A stretch of 54,354 nucleotides of DNA, taken from assembly GCF_000422485.1 (NCBI RefSeq), contig NZ_KE383853.1, forward strand, positions 601-54,954, read 5' to 3'. Position numbers and translations under genes: made by a program. Shown here piece after piece: positions 1-7,790 of this stretch; position 1 is the first letter of the stretch; the number at the start of each line of letters is the position of its first letter. Source of the stretch: Paenibacillus pasadenensis DSM 19293 (GTDB lineage: Bacteria; Bacillota; Bacilli; Paenibacillales; Paenibacillaceae). The notes beneath the pieces are model-generated. The model saw only the letters and a program-made list of their open reading frames with translations, ran no database searches and was not told where the DNA came from.

Positions 1-14
1 GAAAGGCTCGGCTC

Positions 15-73
15 GCGCAGCGGGCTTCTTGTCCATTGGACTTCCCGGCTCCCGCCGCGCAGCGGGCTTCTTG
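15..73. repeat. Two-copy 17-bp direct repeat
   Basis: The 17-mer GCGCAGCGGGCTTCTTG occurs at 15-31 and again at 57-73, each preceded by a CGGCTC-like stretch, giving a period of 42 bp. The window starts at 1, so the array may continue outside. No gene is visible in 1-112; this may be the end of a repeated tail of a gene lying to the left. Confidence 0.4.
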
Positions 74-111
74 CCCCACTGATCCGGCTCGTTCCGGAGA
101 AGAAAAGCATT

Positions 112-167
112 GAAAAAAGCTTCCGGCCCGTTTCCGCCCGAAGGGGCGGGAAAACGGTCCGAAAGCC
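112..167 (-). terminator. Rho-independent terminator of the Spo0E-like gene
   Basis: Read on the minus strand, a long GC-rich inverted repeat (arms GCTTTCGG/CCGGAAGC and CCGTTTTCCCGCCC/GGGCGGAAACGG with a CTTC-type loop) ends in a run of six T. It lies about 28 bp after the stop of the Spo0E-like gene. Confidence 0.75.
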
Positions 168-194
168 TTGTGCGCGCATCTGCCCGGATCGAGC

Positions 195-425
195 TCAGCT
201 CGGCCGGCAATGCAGGAACTCATTGATCTTGACGTCGAGCTTCTGGCTGATCGCGAGAAGATGCTCCGACTGGAAGCCGATCCCTTGCTCGTAGGTCTGC
301 TCCATCTCGCGGCGCAACGCATCGATCTCGTCCGCAAGATCTCGCATCGTAGGGGTCCAGCTGCCGGGCGGCAATGGCTTCAGGCGTGCCTGGGACCATG
401 CTCCGGTATCCGTTCCTGTCGTCAT
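195..425 (-). CDS. Spo0E-family aspartyl-phosphate phosphatase
   Basis: A small 76-residue protein. Spo0E-family proteins dephosphorylate the response regulator Spo0A~P and so delay sporulation; they act in the cytoplasm as small helical hairpins. The second half carries the family pattern: a first helix with IDALRREM (about residues 34-41), a glycine-containing turn, and the signature SQKLDVKINEF (about 60-70), which holds the conserved Ser-Gln-x-Leu-Asp core. The ATG at 425 is chosen because GGGAGGG lies 8 bases upstream. The first 25 residues are not typical of the family. It is a single-gene unit with its own TATAAT promoter at 519-547 and a terminator at 112-167. Which Spo0E paralogue it is cannot be told from the sequence. 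Confidence 0.85.
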   Translation of the reverse strand: MTTGTDTGAWSQARLKPLPPGSWTPTMRDLADEIDALRREMEQTYEQGIGFQSEHLLAISQKLDVKINEFLHCRPS

Positions 426-518
426 CCGGCATCCCTCCCGTTAAAACTCGGCTGCAGCCGCGTTCCAAACTTGCTCTTGCAGGAAATAACTATCAAATAA
501 TGGCAATCTAGTCAGCTT

Positions 519-547
519 ATTATAGCAAAGCTTGCCGTTATTGCCTA
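519..547 (-). promoter_or_regulatory. Sigma-A promoter for the Spo0E-like gene
   Basis: On the minus strand a perfect TATAAT (plus 519-524) is separated by 17 bp from TAGGCA (plus 542-547, 4 of 6 matches to TTGACA). Transcription would begin near 512, giving a leader of about 85 nt before the ATG at 425. Confidence 0.6.
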
Positions 548-576
548 CAAGAAAAGACGATTCACCATGAATAACG

Positions 577-1791
577 TTATGTTTTCAAGGTTTGAACGAA
601 CGCGCCAATGCGTTCGATCGCCTCCGTCAGCTGGGCGACGCTCGTCGCGTACGAGCAGCGCAGATGTCCCTCGCCGCCGAGGCCGAACACGTTGCCCGGC
701 ACGGCGGCGACGCCATGCTCCTGCACGAGCCGCTCGGCGAATGCCTCGGATGTGAGCCCGGTCGAGGCGATCGACGGGAACGCGTAGAACGCGCCTTGCG
801 GCTCATGGCAGTCGAGGCCGATCTCGCGCAGCCCGCTGACGACGAGCCGGCGGCGCTGGTTGTACGACTCCATCATGCGGAGCATCTCGTCCATGCCGTT
901 CGTCAGCGCCTCGTACGCCGCTACCTGCGCCATGTTGGAGGCGCACATGACCGTATACTGATGGATCTTGAGCATCGCGCCGATCAGCTCGTGATGGCCG
1001 CAGGCGTAGCCGATGCGCCAGCCGGTCATGGCGAACGCCTTGGAGAAGCCGCTGACGAGGATCGTCCGATCCTTCATGCCCGGCATCGAGGCGAAGCTCA
1101 CATGGCGGCTGCCGTACGTCAGCTCGGCGTAGATCTCGTCGGAGATGACGATCAGGTCGCGCTCCTCCACCAGCTTGGCGATCGGCAGCCAGTCCTCGTA
1201 GGTCATGATGCCGCCGGTCGGATTGCTCGGATAGCTGAGCACGAGCACCTTGGAGCGCGGCGTGAGCGCGGCGCGCAGCGACTCGGCCTTGAGCTTGAAG
1301 GCGTCGCGGGCGAACGTCTCGATGCCGACGGAGACGCCGCCGGAGAGCGCCGTGATCGGCGAATACGAGATGTAGCTCGGCTCCGGGATCAGGATCTCGT
1401 CTCCGGGGCTGATGAGCGCGCGCAGCGCCAGGTCGATCGCCTCGCTGCCGCCGACCGTCACGAGAATCTCGCGGCCCGGGTCGTAGTCGAGGCCGAAGCC
1501 GTCGCTCAAATACTGTCCGATCGCGCCGCGCAGCTCCGGCGTGCCGGCGTTGGACGTGTACTGCGTCTTGCCCGCCTCGAGCGCCGCCACGCAAGCGTCG
1601 CGCACATGCCAGGGCGTGACGAAGTCGGGCTCGCCGACGCCGAGCGTGATGACATCCTTGCGGCTGCTCGCCAGATCGAAGAAGCGGCGGATGCCGGAAG
1701 GCTTGATCGCTCTCGCCTGCGGCGAGAGGTAGTCCGCCATGCTGCGGACGGCCGTGCGTTCGGGGCTAACGGATTCCTTGGATACGCTCAT
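577..1791 (-). CDS. alaT: Class I/II PLP aminotransferase, AlaT-like
   Basis: A 404-residue fold-type I aminotransferase. The family transfers an amino group between an amino acid and a 2-oxo acid using pyridoxal phosphate, in the cytosol. Visible landmarks: GVGEPDF near residue 52, SNPTGG near 190, the ISDEIYAELTY segment with the PLP-contacting Asp and Tyr, and SGFSKAFAMTGWRIGY near 250, whose Lys is the Schiff-base residue. The ATG at 1791 follows GAGGGTGG. It sits 15 bp after an Lrp-type regulator gene, the same pairing as B. subtilis alaR-alaT, where AlaR controls alanine transaminase AlaT. Substrate assignment to alanine rests on that synteny; an aromatic or PatA-type aminotransferase is the alternative. 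Confidence 0.8.
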   Translation of the reverse strand: MSVSKESVSPERTAVRSMADYLSPQARAIKPSGIRRFFDLASSRKDVITLGVGEPDFVTPWHVRDACVAALEAGKTQYTSNAGTPELRGAIGQYLSDGFGLDYDPGREILVTVGGSEAIDLALRALISPGDEILIPEPSYISYSPITALSGGVSVGIETFARDAFKLKAESLRAALTPRSKVLVLSYPSNPTGGIMTYEDWLPIAKLVEERDLIVISDEIYAELTYGSRHVSFASMPGMKDRTILVSGFSKAFAMTGWRIGYACGHHELIGAMLKIHQYTVMCASNMAQVAAYEALTNGMDEMLRMMESYNQRRRLVVSGLREIGLDCHEPQGAFYAFPSIASTGLTSEAFAERLVQEHGVAAVPGNVFGLGGEGHLRCSYATSVAQLTEAIERIGAFVQTLKT

Positions 1792-1806
1792 CTCGGACCA
1801 CCCTCG

Positions 1807-2298
1807 TCACGGCGTGACCAGCAGCCGCTGATCGCCTTCGTTTTCTTCGAAAATGATGCCGTCCTGCTTGTATTTCTTGAGGATGAAAAACGTCTTGGTC
1901 GACAGCACCGAGTCGATCGTCGACAGCTTGCTCGAGACGAACGAGGCGACGTCGTTGAGCGTCCGGCCCTCGACCTCGACGAGCAGGTCGTAGGCGCCCG
2001 ACATCAGGTACACCGTCTTGACCTCCGGGTACAGGTAGATGCGCTCGGCGATGCCCTCGAAGCCGCGTCCGCGCTCCGGCGTGATCTGCACTTCGATCAG
2101 GGCGGTCACTTTCTGGTCGTCCACTTTGCTCCAGTTGATGACGGGCGCGTATTTGACGATGACGTGCTCCTGTTCCATCTCCGCGATCGCCTGCTCCACC
2201 TCGTTCAGCGGTTGTCCAAGCATCGTCGCGATCAGCTGCGGGCTCCTGCGAGCGTCTTCCTTGAGCAGCTCGAGCACCTTGAGTTTCCTATCATCCAT
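1807..2298 (-). CDS. alaR: Lrp/AsnC-family regulator, AlaR-like
   Basis: A 163-residue Lrp/AsnC transcription regulator. The N-terminal part (about residues 5-55) is a winged helix-turn-helix starting KVLELLKEDARRSPQLIATM. The rest is the RAM/AsnC effector and dimerisation domain, with IEVQITPERGRGFEGIAERI and a later SGAYDLLVEVEG. Such proteins are octamers that sense amino acids. It is the first gene of a two-gene unit with the aminotransferase, 15 bp downstream, and most likely controls that operon in response to alanine. The ATG at 2298 follows AGGAAGGGAG, about 10 bases upstream. Confidence 0.82.
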   Translation of the reverse strand: MDDRKLKVLELLKEDARRSPQLIATMLGQPLNEVEQAIAEMEQEHVIVKYAPVINWSKVDDQKVTALIEVQITPERGRGFEGIAERIYLYPEVKTVYLMSGAYDLLVEVEGRTLNDVASFVSSKLSTIDSVLSTKTFFILKKYKQDGIIFEENEGDQRLLVTP

Positions 2299-2457
2299 CG
2301 TCGTTTTTAACTCCCTTCCTGAAGCGGTATGATGAACATTTTACAACGTGAACAAGTCGTTTGGAAAGGAAAAAGGGAATCGTCCCCCTCTTTCCGCAAA
2401 AAGCGCCGGCGGCATCGATCCAGTATTTTCCAGAAAGCTCCGCAGGGCCGGCAAAGC

Positions 2458-2491
2458 AAAAAAGGCCGGATAGAGGCATCCGGCCTTTTTC
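2458..2491. terminator. Bidirectional terminator hairpin
   Basis: A perfect 13-bp inverted repeat AAAAAGGCCGGAT / ATCCGGCCTTTTT with a 6-base loop. It has T runs on both strands. On the minus strand it ends transcription of the coat-type genes whose last stop is at 2503, insulating them from alaR. Confidence 0.8.
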
Positions 2492-2502
2492 GCGTTGCTC
2501 GA

Positions 2503-2880
2503 TCAGCTGTAGGCAGGAGCGCCCTGCTGCTGGGCCTGCTGCATGAACGGAGCGGCCTGGCCGGCCATCCGCTGCTGGATGAACTGCTGCGTCTGCTGCT
2601 GCGTCTGCTGGTACGTCTGCAGCTGCTTCTGGATGTCCTGGCGCAGCGCCGGCGAGGACGTGTCGTACATGTTCGCCGCCTGCATCGCGTTGTACAGCTC
2701 GCCCTGCATCTGCAGGGTGCTGTTCGTCAGGTCGGTGAACAGCTTGCGGATTTCCGGACAGGTCGACTCCGTGGCGGCTGTCGCGTATTCGCGGACGACG
2801 CGCTTCAGGTCGGCGAGCACCGTGTACGCCCAGTCGGCGTCGGGCAGCTTCGGCTGCTGCATCTGGTTCTGCTGGTTCAT
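2503..2880 (-). CDS. CotF-like spore coat protein
   Basis: A 125-residue Gln-rich protein of the CotF/coat-type family. The core (about residues 14-90) begins with DADWAYTVLADLKRVVREYA and continues with a helix including TCPEIRKLFTDLTN and a following MQGELYNAMQ segment, a pattern shared by small CotF-like proteins. The tail is an almost pure Gln-rich coiled stretch (QTYQQTQQQTQQF, then QQAQQQ). The start at 2880 is preferred over a TTG six bases upstream because GGGAGG lies 8 bases before this ATG and only 2 before the TTG. It is the second gene after a 74-residue partner, probably one operon expressed during sporulation. Structural role in the coat is inferred from the family. Confidence 0.75.
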   Translation of the reverse strand: MNQQNQMQQPKLPDADWAYTVLADLKRVVREYATAATESTCPEIRKLFTDLTNSTLQMQGELYNAMQAANMYDTSSPALRQDIQKQLQTYQQTQQQTQQFIQQRMAGQAAPFMQQAQQQGAPAYS

Positions 2881-2908
2881 CGTCAAGACCTCCCTGGTGA
2901 GATTCGGC

Positions 2909-3133
2909 TCAGTTCGTCTGCGGACTCGTCGGCGCCAGCTGCTGATGCTGCTGGAGCGTGCTCAGCAGCATCGCGTAGTTTTGCTGATGCGCGGACGCCA
3001 TGCCGCTCAGCACCTGGCTGACGCCCGGCACGCTGATGCTCGTCGCGGCGCAGGCGCATTGCTTGGCGAGCAGGTCTTCATTGGACATGGAATCGGCGAT
3101 GTATTCCATTTCCTTTCCGGTAATCGGCTGCAT
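2909..3133 (-). CDS. Small coat-associated protein of unknown function
   Basis: A 74-residue protein starting at an ATG with GGAGG 6 bases upstream. It has a short helix (EMEYIADSMSNEDLLAKQC), a Cys-Ala-Cys near residue 27, and a second helix with His/Gln (SAHQQNYAMLLSTLQQHQQ). This layout resembles the short companions encoded beside CotF-like proteins in Paenibacillus-type genomes, but I do not recognise a named family. It lies 28 bp before the CotF-like gene and is probably cotranscribed with it. Confidence 0.65.
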   Translation of the reverse strand: MQPITGKEMEYIADSMSNEDLLAKQCACAATSISVPGVSQVLSGMASAHQQNYAMLLSTLQQHQQLAPTSPQTN

Positions 3134-3196
3134 CGGATACCTCCATCGGTGAACAGGATGAGTTGCCCTGCCATAGAATGCCCTCCGCCGCGCGAG

Positions 3197-3205
3197 TTAT
3201 GTATG
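3197..3205 (-). promoter_or_regulatory. Possible sporulation-type -10 element
   Basis: On the minus strand CATACATAA lies about 64 bp upstream of the first coat-type gene. It resembles the -10 of sigma-E (CATACANT) and sigma-K (CATANNNTA) promoters, with one mismatch to either. No clear -35 was seen, so this is only a candidate. Confidence 0.3.
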
Positions 3206-3234
3206 CGGAGCGGGCTGCAAGCCCCTCCGCGCCC

Positions 3235-3924
3235 TTACAGGAACACGGCCCGCAGCGCCGAGACCGGCAGCAGCAGCCTGCCTCCGTCCGCTTCCGTGAC
3301 CGGAACGAAGCCGTCCCGGACCGGGCCGAGCACGCCCGCCACATCCGGCAGGAAGCCCCGGCAGAGCACCGTCATCTCGCCCTCCAGCCGCTCCAGCTGC
3401 TGCTCGAAATGACGGGAGAGGCCGAGCGAGAGCGGGCGGATCGGAAACTGCTCCGGCTCCAGCCGGTACGGGGCCAGCCCCGCCGGATACGGCGAGAGCG
3501 CCTGCACATGCTGCAGCGGCAGCAGCACCGCCCCGTGCAGCGGCGTGCAGAACAGCGCGAAATCGTTCATCACGCCGGCGAGATAGCCGTGCAGCGCCTG
3601 CCGGGCGGACAGCCTCACCTCGGCGAACGTCCCCTTCGCCTCCAGCAGCATCGCCCGATAGCCCGTCGGCAGCGCCTCCGCTCCGTCCCCGTCGTCGTCC
3701 GGCTTCCCTCCGTCCGCCTGCGCCGACGGAACCGCGCCGCTCGCCCGGCTGCCTCCGGCCGGAACGGCCGGCTCCGCCGCAAACGCTCCCTTGAACCCCT
3801 TCACTTGATGCAGGGGGATGTAGATCCGCCTGCCGCGCAGCGGGTCGTCCGCGACAAGCAGATCCCTGCGCCTCGCCCGCACGAGCGCTTCGATCGCGCC
3901 ATCCTCCAGCTGCACCGTCGTCAA
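3235..3924 (-). CDS. Hypothetical protein, coat-gene neighbourhood
   Basis: A 229-residue reading frame that I do not recognise. It opens with IEALVRARRRDLLVADD and a basic IYIPLHQVKGFKG segment, has a low-complexity Gly/Asp linker around residues 55-80, then LFCTPLHGAVLLPLQHVQ and a C-terminal repeat of the theme PLSLGLSRHFEQQLERLEGE. The two PLHxV/I motifs (IPLHQV near 38 and LPLQHV near 137) suggest an internally duplicated beta-barrel-like domain. The start is a TTG at 3924 after GGAAGGG; the frame is closed by a TAG about 65 bases upstream. It is divergent from the CotH gene, so a role at the spore surface is a guess from position only. Confidence 0.5.
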   Translation of the reverse strand: MTTVQLEDGAIEALVRARRRDLLVADDPLRGRRIYIPLHQVKGFKGAFAAEPAVPAGGSRASGAVPSAQADGGKPDDDGDGAEALPTGYRAMLLEAKGTFAEVRLSARQALHGYLAGVMNDFALFCTPLHGAVLLPLQHVQALSPYPAGLAPYRLEPEQFPIRPLSLGLSRHFEQQLERLEGEMTVLCRGFLPDVAGVLGPVRDGFVPVTEADGGRLLLPVSALRAVFL

Positions 3925-4147
3925 CCCGTTCCCTTCCAGCTCGATCCCCTCCCGCAGCGGGGCGTTGCCTCTGCCTTCGCCGCCGCCTTCCGCTCTGCTC
4001 TATCCTATGCGGCCTGTCTGCCACCCGCATGGGGACTCGCCGGGCTGTCCCGCCCGAAAGCCGCCCCGAACCAACCCGGCCGGATCGGAATACGGTATCC
4101 CATGGGCAAGAGCGGAGACGGAGCGGACAAAAAGGAGGCGGTGCGCG

Positions 4148-5269
4148 ATGAGAGCCGGATTGGCGGTCCGATCCATTCGGATCAGCGCCCAGGCGCAAGC
4201 GGATCTCGCCAGCGACGTATGGAGCCGGAAGCATGTGCCGGTCCAGCTGACCACGGGCGGGAGGACGGACGGCGCCAGGCTTCGCTATCGGGGAGGGCAT
4301 ACGAGAGAGTATCCGAAGAAATCGTACGAGATTCGCCTCGACAGCGGGCTGGTGCTGCACTGGAACGCGGAAGCGGACGATCCGTCGATGATCCGCAACG
4401 CCCTCTCGTTCCGCTTCATGGAAGGCATCGGCGTGCCGGCGCCGCGCACCCGCCATGTATGGCTGGACGTGAACGGCGAATGCCGCGGCCTGTATCTGGA
4501 GATCGAGGCGGTCAATTCCCGCTTCTTCGCGCTCCGCGGCATCCCTTACCGGTCGCTTCTGTACGCCGCCAACGACTCCGCGAACTTCGAGCGCTCGCTC
4601 TCCGAGAGCGGACGCCGCAAGCGCGACCTGGCGGAGGGCTACGAATTCATCGAGGGCGACGGCGAGACGCTGCCCCGCCTCTGCTCCTTCATCCGCGGCA
4701 TCCACCGGCTGAAAAACGCCAAGCTGCGGGAGCTGCTGGAGGAGCGCCTCGACGTGCCCGCTTATTTCCGCTGGCTGTCCGGCGCGGTGCTGACCGGAAA
4801 CTTCGACGGCTTCGAGCAGAACTACGCGTTGTACGAGGAAGCGACCCGGCAGCAGTACGGCATCCTGCCCTGGGATTACGAGGGCACCTGGGGACGGAAC
4901 TGCTACGGCAAGCTATGCCCCGCCGGCATGGTGCGGGTGCAGGGCTACAACGGGCTGACGCGCCGGCTGCTGCAGTTCGACGAGTGGAAGCGGGCGTACG
5001 CCGAAGGGCTCGAACGCATCCTTGAGGAAGACTTCACCGAGGAGCGGATCGGACGTCTCGTGGAGGAGCTGCACGGCGGCATCGCCGCGGCCGTCCGGCA
5101 TGATGCCAGCCGCGCCGCCAATCGCGGGCTGTTCGGCGGAGAGCCCGAGGTCATCCTCCAGTACGTCCGGCAGCGCCGAGCGAGCGCGGCGAAGGAGCTT
5201 CGGCGCTGGACGCGCGGTTCATCCGCGCCTGCGGGCATGCCCGTCCGGATCCGCGGCACGGACGGCTGA
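4148..5269 (+). CDS. CotH-type spore coat protein kinase
   Basis: A 373-residue protein of the CotH kinase family, atypical kinases that phosphorylate Ser residues of coat proteins such as CotB and CotG during coat maturation. Visible family features: the basic stretch with RYRGGHTREYPKKSYEIRL (about 44-62), which resembles the ATP-contacting strand; the LTGNFDGFEQNYALYE segment (about 215-230) with conserved Asn/Asp; and ILPWDYEGTWGRN (about 238-250), the metal-binding WDyD region. The ATG at 4148 is chosen because AAAAAGGAGG stands 8 bases upstream; an open frame reaches back to 3965 but lacks a ribosome site. It is the only plus-strand gene here, and its last 51 bp overlap the MFS gene on the other strand. 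Confidence 0.85.
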   Translation: MRAGLAVRSIRISAQAQADLASDVWSRKHVPVQLTTGGRTDGARLRYRGGHTREYPKKSYEIRLDSGLVLHWNAEADDPSMIRNALSFRFMEGIGVPAPRTRHVWLDVNGECRGLYLEIEAVNSRFFALRGIPYRSLLYAANDSANFERSLSESGRRKRDLAEGYEFIEGDGETLPRLCSFIRGIHRLKNAKLRELLEERLDVPAYFRWLSGAVLTGNFDGFEQNYALYEEATRQQYGILPWDYEGTWGRNCYGKLCPAGMVRVQGYNGLTRRLLQFDEWKRAYAEGLERILEEDFTEERIGRLVEELHGGIAAAVRHDASRAANRGLFGGEPEVILQYVRQRRASAAKELRRWTRGSSAPAGMPVRIRGTDG

Positions 5270-6496
5270 GTCCTCCGGACGGAGCCGGTCGCGGATGAAG
5301 GCCCAGCCGGCGATCGGGGCGGCTCCGAGCGCCAGCAGCAGCCAGGCGAACGCCGGCGAGTCCGGGGCCGAGCGGCCGGCGATGTAGATGAAGGCCAGCA
5401 CGCCGACGAGCCGGCCTGCGGTCAGCGCAAGCTCGCGCAGCACGGTCAGCTCGACGCGGCTGGCCGCCGCTTCCTCGCTGCGGCCCATCAGATCGAACAC
5501 CGACGAGGTGATCGGGATGAGATAAAGCGGCGAGAACAGCGCCGTGCCGATGCCGACAAGCAGCAGGCTCGAGTAAGTCATGCCGCCGAGCAGAGGCAGC
5601 AGCACCGCGGCGAGCGCCAGCGTGCCGACGAGCATCCCCGCGCGGCGGCGCTCCGGTCCGAGCTTGCGGCCGCAAAGCCAAAAGGCGGCCATGCCGACAA
5701 GCGAGGTGACGAGATAATAAGTGCCGACCTTCTGCTCCGCTCCCGTCGAGGCGTAGATGGCGAGTCCAAGCACGAACAGGAATACGCCGTCGCGCAGCCC
5801 CTGCAGCACGATCGCCGGCGCGAAGCGCCGCCAAGGACTCGCCCGCTGACGCAGCTCGGCGGCCGGAAAGCTCCAGCGGTAGCGACCTTGCGGAGGCCGC
5901 TTCCGGATTTTGGCGCTGAGCAGGGCAGCCGCGCCGAACAGCGCGAGCGACACGCTGAAGATGACCGTGTAGCCCTTGTTGCCGCCGCTGCCTGCGATGA
6001 CGAGTCCCGACAGGAACGGCGCCGCCATGCCGACCGCGGAGCCGAGCAGGCCCGCCATGCCGTTGTAGGCGTCGCGATTGTCCTTTTCCGTAATCTCGAA
6101 ATAAAGCACGTTGTAGGCGAGCCAGTAGAAGCCTCCCGCCGTCCCGTTCAGCAGGCCGAGCGGAGCGGCCCAGGCCGCCGCTTTGCCGCCGAGCAGCAGC
6201 ACGGCCATGTAGAAGCCGCCGGAGAGGGCGATTCCCGTGCGCAGGGAAGCGACGAGGCCCTTGCGCTTCACCCACGAGCCGGCCAGATAGACGCAGAGCC
6301 CGCCGGCGGCGTATTGGAGCAGCGAGAACCAGCCGACGAGCGCGTAGGATTGGTTGGCCTTGAACAGATAGACGGGCACGAAAACGCCGGACAGCGCGTT
6401 TGCGCCGTTGTACAGGGTCAGCACGGCGAGCAGCAGCAGCGGCTGGCCGTGCAGCGCTCCCTCGCGCGAGGGACGGAGCGCGCTTTCGCTTTTCAC
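5219..6496 (-). CDS. MFS-type membrane transporter
   Basis: A 425-residue major facilitator protein with about 12 hydrophobic segments, length normal for the superfamily. The cytoplasmic A-loop motif is present in weak form (SWVKRKGLVASLR, about 65-77), and a long central loop rich in Arg/Lys (SAKIRKRPPQGRYRW) separates two six-helix halves. The substrate cannot be told. A GTG start at 6496 is preferred because GGAGG lies 8 bases upstream; an ATG two codons earlier (6502) is only 2 bases from GGAGG. The C-terminus runs antiparallel over the last 51 bp of the CotH gene. It does not belong to the large biosynthetic operon, although it might still export something. Confidence 0.8.
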   Translation of the reverse strand: MKSESALRPSREGALHGQPLLLLAVLTLYNGANALSGVFVPVYLFKANQSYALVGWFSLLQYAAGGLCVYLAGSWVKRKGLVASLRTGIALSGGFYMAVLLLGGKAAAWAAPLGLLNGTAGGFYWLAYNVLYFEITEKDNRDAYNGMAGLLGSAVGMAAPFLSGLVIAGSGGNKGYTVIFSVSLALFGAAALLSAKIRKRPPQGRYRWSFPAAELRQRASPWRRFAPAIVLQGLRDGVFLFVLGLAIYASTGAEQKVGTYYLVTSLVGMAAFWLCGRKLGPERRRAGMLVGTLALAAVLLPLLGGMTYSSLLLVGIGTALFSPLYLIPITSSVFDLMGRSEEAAASRVELTVLRELALTAGRLVGVLAFIYIAGRSAPDSPAFAWLLLALGAAPIAGWAFIRDRLRPEDSAVRAADPDGHARRRG

Positions 6497-6585
6497 GGAC
6501 ATCACCTCCATGCGGAAATGGTTCCCTGCCGCGGAGGAGATGATTCGCAAGCGGCCGTCACGTCGGCCTGCTGGCGCCGAACGCA

Positions 6586-6614
6586 AACAGCCCTCCGCAA
6601 GACGGAGAGCTGTT
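6586..6614. terminator. Hairpin after the zinc-ribbon gene
   Basis: AACAGC and CTCCG arms pair with CGGAG and GCTGTT around a 5-base loop, with one bulge. On the minus strand it is followed only by TTTGCG, so it would be a weak terminator between the mutS2-side genes and the MFS gene. Confidence 0.4.
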
Positions 6615-6628
6615 CGCGTATCGCCGGA

Positions 6629-7219
6629 TCAATCTTCCTGGTCGAGCCTTTCCGCCAGGAACGTCCGCGAGCCGAGGTCCAGCTTCGTGGATACCTCATG
6701 GCAATTCGGACAGACATACAGCTGCAGCCGGATCGAATCCGGGAGCAGCGGCTTTTTGAGCGAAGGCGGCTCGACCGGCGAGAACGAGCCCGCTCCGAGC
6801 GTGTTCGTGCCCGCATGCAGCATATACTCGCGGCAGGACGGGCATTCCGGCATCTCCTCCTGATCGTCGAGGATGCGCTGCACCTTTTCGTCGGCGCGCA
6901 GCCACGACTGCGGACGTCCCGCTCCGGCCCAGCCGGTATCGTCGCCCGCCTCCCAGTCGGCCTCCTCGTCCAAGCCTTCGACGCTGCGCGAGGCCGCTCC
7001 GGCCGTCCTAGCGGCAGCGCCGGCATGGCCGGCCGCCAAGCCGGCGCCCTCGTCCTCCTCTTCCGCCTGCGCCCCGCCTACGCTGAGCGTCCGGTACCCG
7101 CCCAGCTCATTGCTGCAATGCGGGCAGACTTCCTCGGGACCGATCTCCTCGTCCCAAACCAATTCGGAGTCGCACCACGGACAGATGTCCGCCGCGCCCT
7201 CCTGCTGCTGATGCTCCAT
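6629..7219 (-). CDS. Zinc-ribbon protein of unknown function
   Basis: A 196-residue soluble protein with three Cys pairs. CPWC (about residue 13) and CPHC (about 33) form one zinc ribbon at the N-terminus. CPSC (about 126) and CPNC (about 172) could form a second one at the C-terminus. The middle (about 50-110) is acidic, Ala/Gly-rich and low in order. No enzyme motif was seen. The ATG at 7219 follows AAAGGAG. It lies downstream of mutS2, a DUF350 membrane gene and a 24-codon gene, which may form one transcription unit. A nucleic-acid or protein-docking role is a guess. Confidence 0.7.
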   Translation of the reverse strand: MEHQQQEGAADICPWCDSELVWDEEIGPEEVCPHCSNELGGYRTLSVGGAQAEEEDEGAGLAAGHAGAAARTAGAASRSVEGLDEEADWEAGDDTGWAGAGRPQSWLRADEKVQRILDDQEEMPECPSCREYMLHAGTNTLGAGSFSPVEPPSLKKPLLPDSIRLQLYVCPNCHEVSTKLDLGSRTFLAERLDQED

Positions 7220-7258
7220 CGCTGCAGCTCCTTTCCCAATCCTGCTGTCCGAACCCGA

Positions 7259-7333
7259 TCATACCAGATATAAAATGCCGAGCACAAAGAACAGGACGGC
7301 CAGCACGGCCAAAGTGCCCCAAAGGTACTTCAT
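7259..7333 (-). CDS. 24-residue single-pass membrane microprotein
   Basis: A very short gene: ATG at 7333, TGA at 7259-7261, product of 24 residues. The sequence begins MKYLWGTLAVLAV, ends FFVLGILYLV, and is almost wholly one hydrophobic helix with a single Lys at position 2, so it would insert as a single-pass membrane peptide. GGGGGAGG stands 5-6 bases before the ATG, as strong as any ribosome site in this window. It sits between the DUF350 membrane gene and the zinc-ribbon gene in the same direction. A subunit or regulator of the DUF350 protein is a reasonable guess. Confidence 0.6.
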   Translation of the reverse strand: MKYLWGTLAVLAVLFFVLGILYLV

Positions 7334-7352
7334 GTCTACCTCCCCCAAGCCG

Positions 7353-7769
7353 TCAGATCGTCGCTCCGATGACATACGAGATCGACACCGAGATGATCAG
7401 CGCGATCAGGCCGACCGCGCGGTTGTCGCGCTGAATCTCGTCGTCGATGCGGAAAACGGGCGTCATGAACTCGAACAGGAAGTAAGCGAGCAGCAGCACG
7501 ACGAAGCCGAACGCCCCCCAGATCAAGCTCCCGTAGATGGAATCGCCCGCATCGGCCGAGAACCGAAAAATGTTGCAGATGCCGAAAATCTTGCCGCCGG
7601 TAGCCATCGCCACCGCCACGTTGCCCTTGCGGATCTCGTCCCAGCACTTGTACTTGGCGACCCATTCGAACAAGGTCAGGAACAAGATGAGCGCCATGAT
7701 CGTCACGGCGACATAAATCAGGGAAGAGGCATAGGCATTGCCCAACAGCCCGTCGATGATTCCGCTCAC
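7353..7769 (-). CDS. DUF350 (YjfL-type) membrane protein
   Basis: A 138-residue integral membrane protein with four predicted helices, the normal size and layout of the DUF350/UPF0719 family, whose function is unknown. Typical landmarks are the polar segment KCWDEIRKGNVAVAMATGGKIFGI between helices 1 and 2 and the later IDDEIQRDNRAVGLIA before the last helix; the 'GN.AvA....G' pattern is the family core. The start is a GTG at 7769 with AAGGGA 7 bases upstream. It starts 21 bp after the mutS2 stop, so it is likely cotranscribed with mutS2. Confidence 0.8.
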   Translation of the reverse strand: MSGIIDGLLGNAYASSLIYVAVTIMALILFLTLFEWVAKYKCWDEIRKGNVAVAMATGGKIFGICNIFRFSADAGDSIYGSLIWGAFGFVVLLLAYFLFEFMTPVFRIDDEIQRDNRAVGLIALIISVSISYVIGATI

Positions 7770-7790
7770 GCCAATCCCTTCCTCTCGGAA

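Noticed and set aside
592-2310. 572-codon plus-strand frame across alaT and alaR
   Set aside because: It is antisense to two well-recognised genes with strong motifs and ribosome sites.
3208-3233. GC-rich hairpin before the coat-type genes
   Set aside because: GCGGAG/CTCCGC arms are clear but there is no T run, so the terminator role for the gene ending at 3235 is unsupported.
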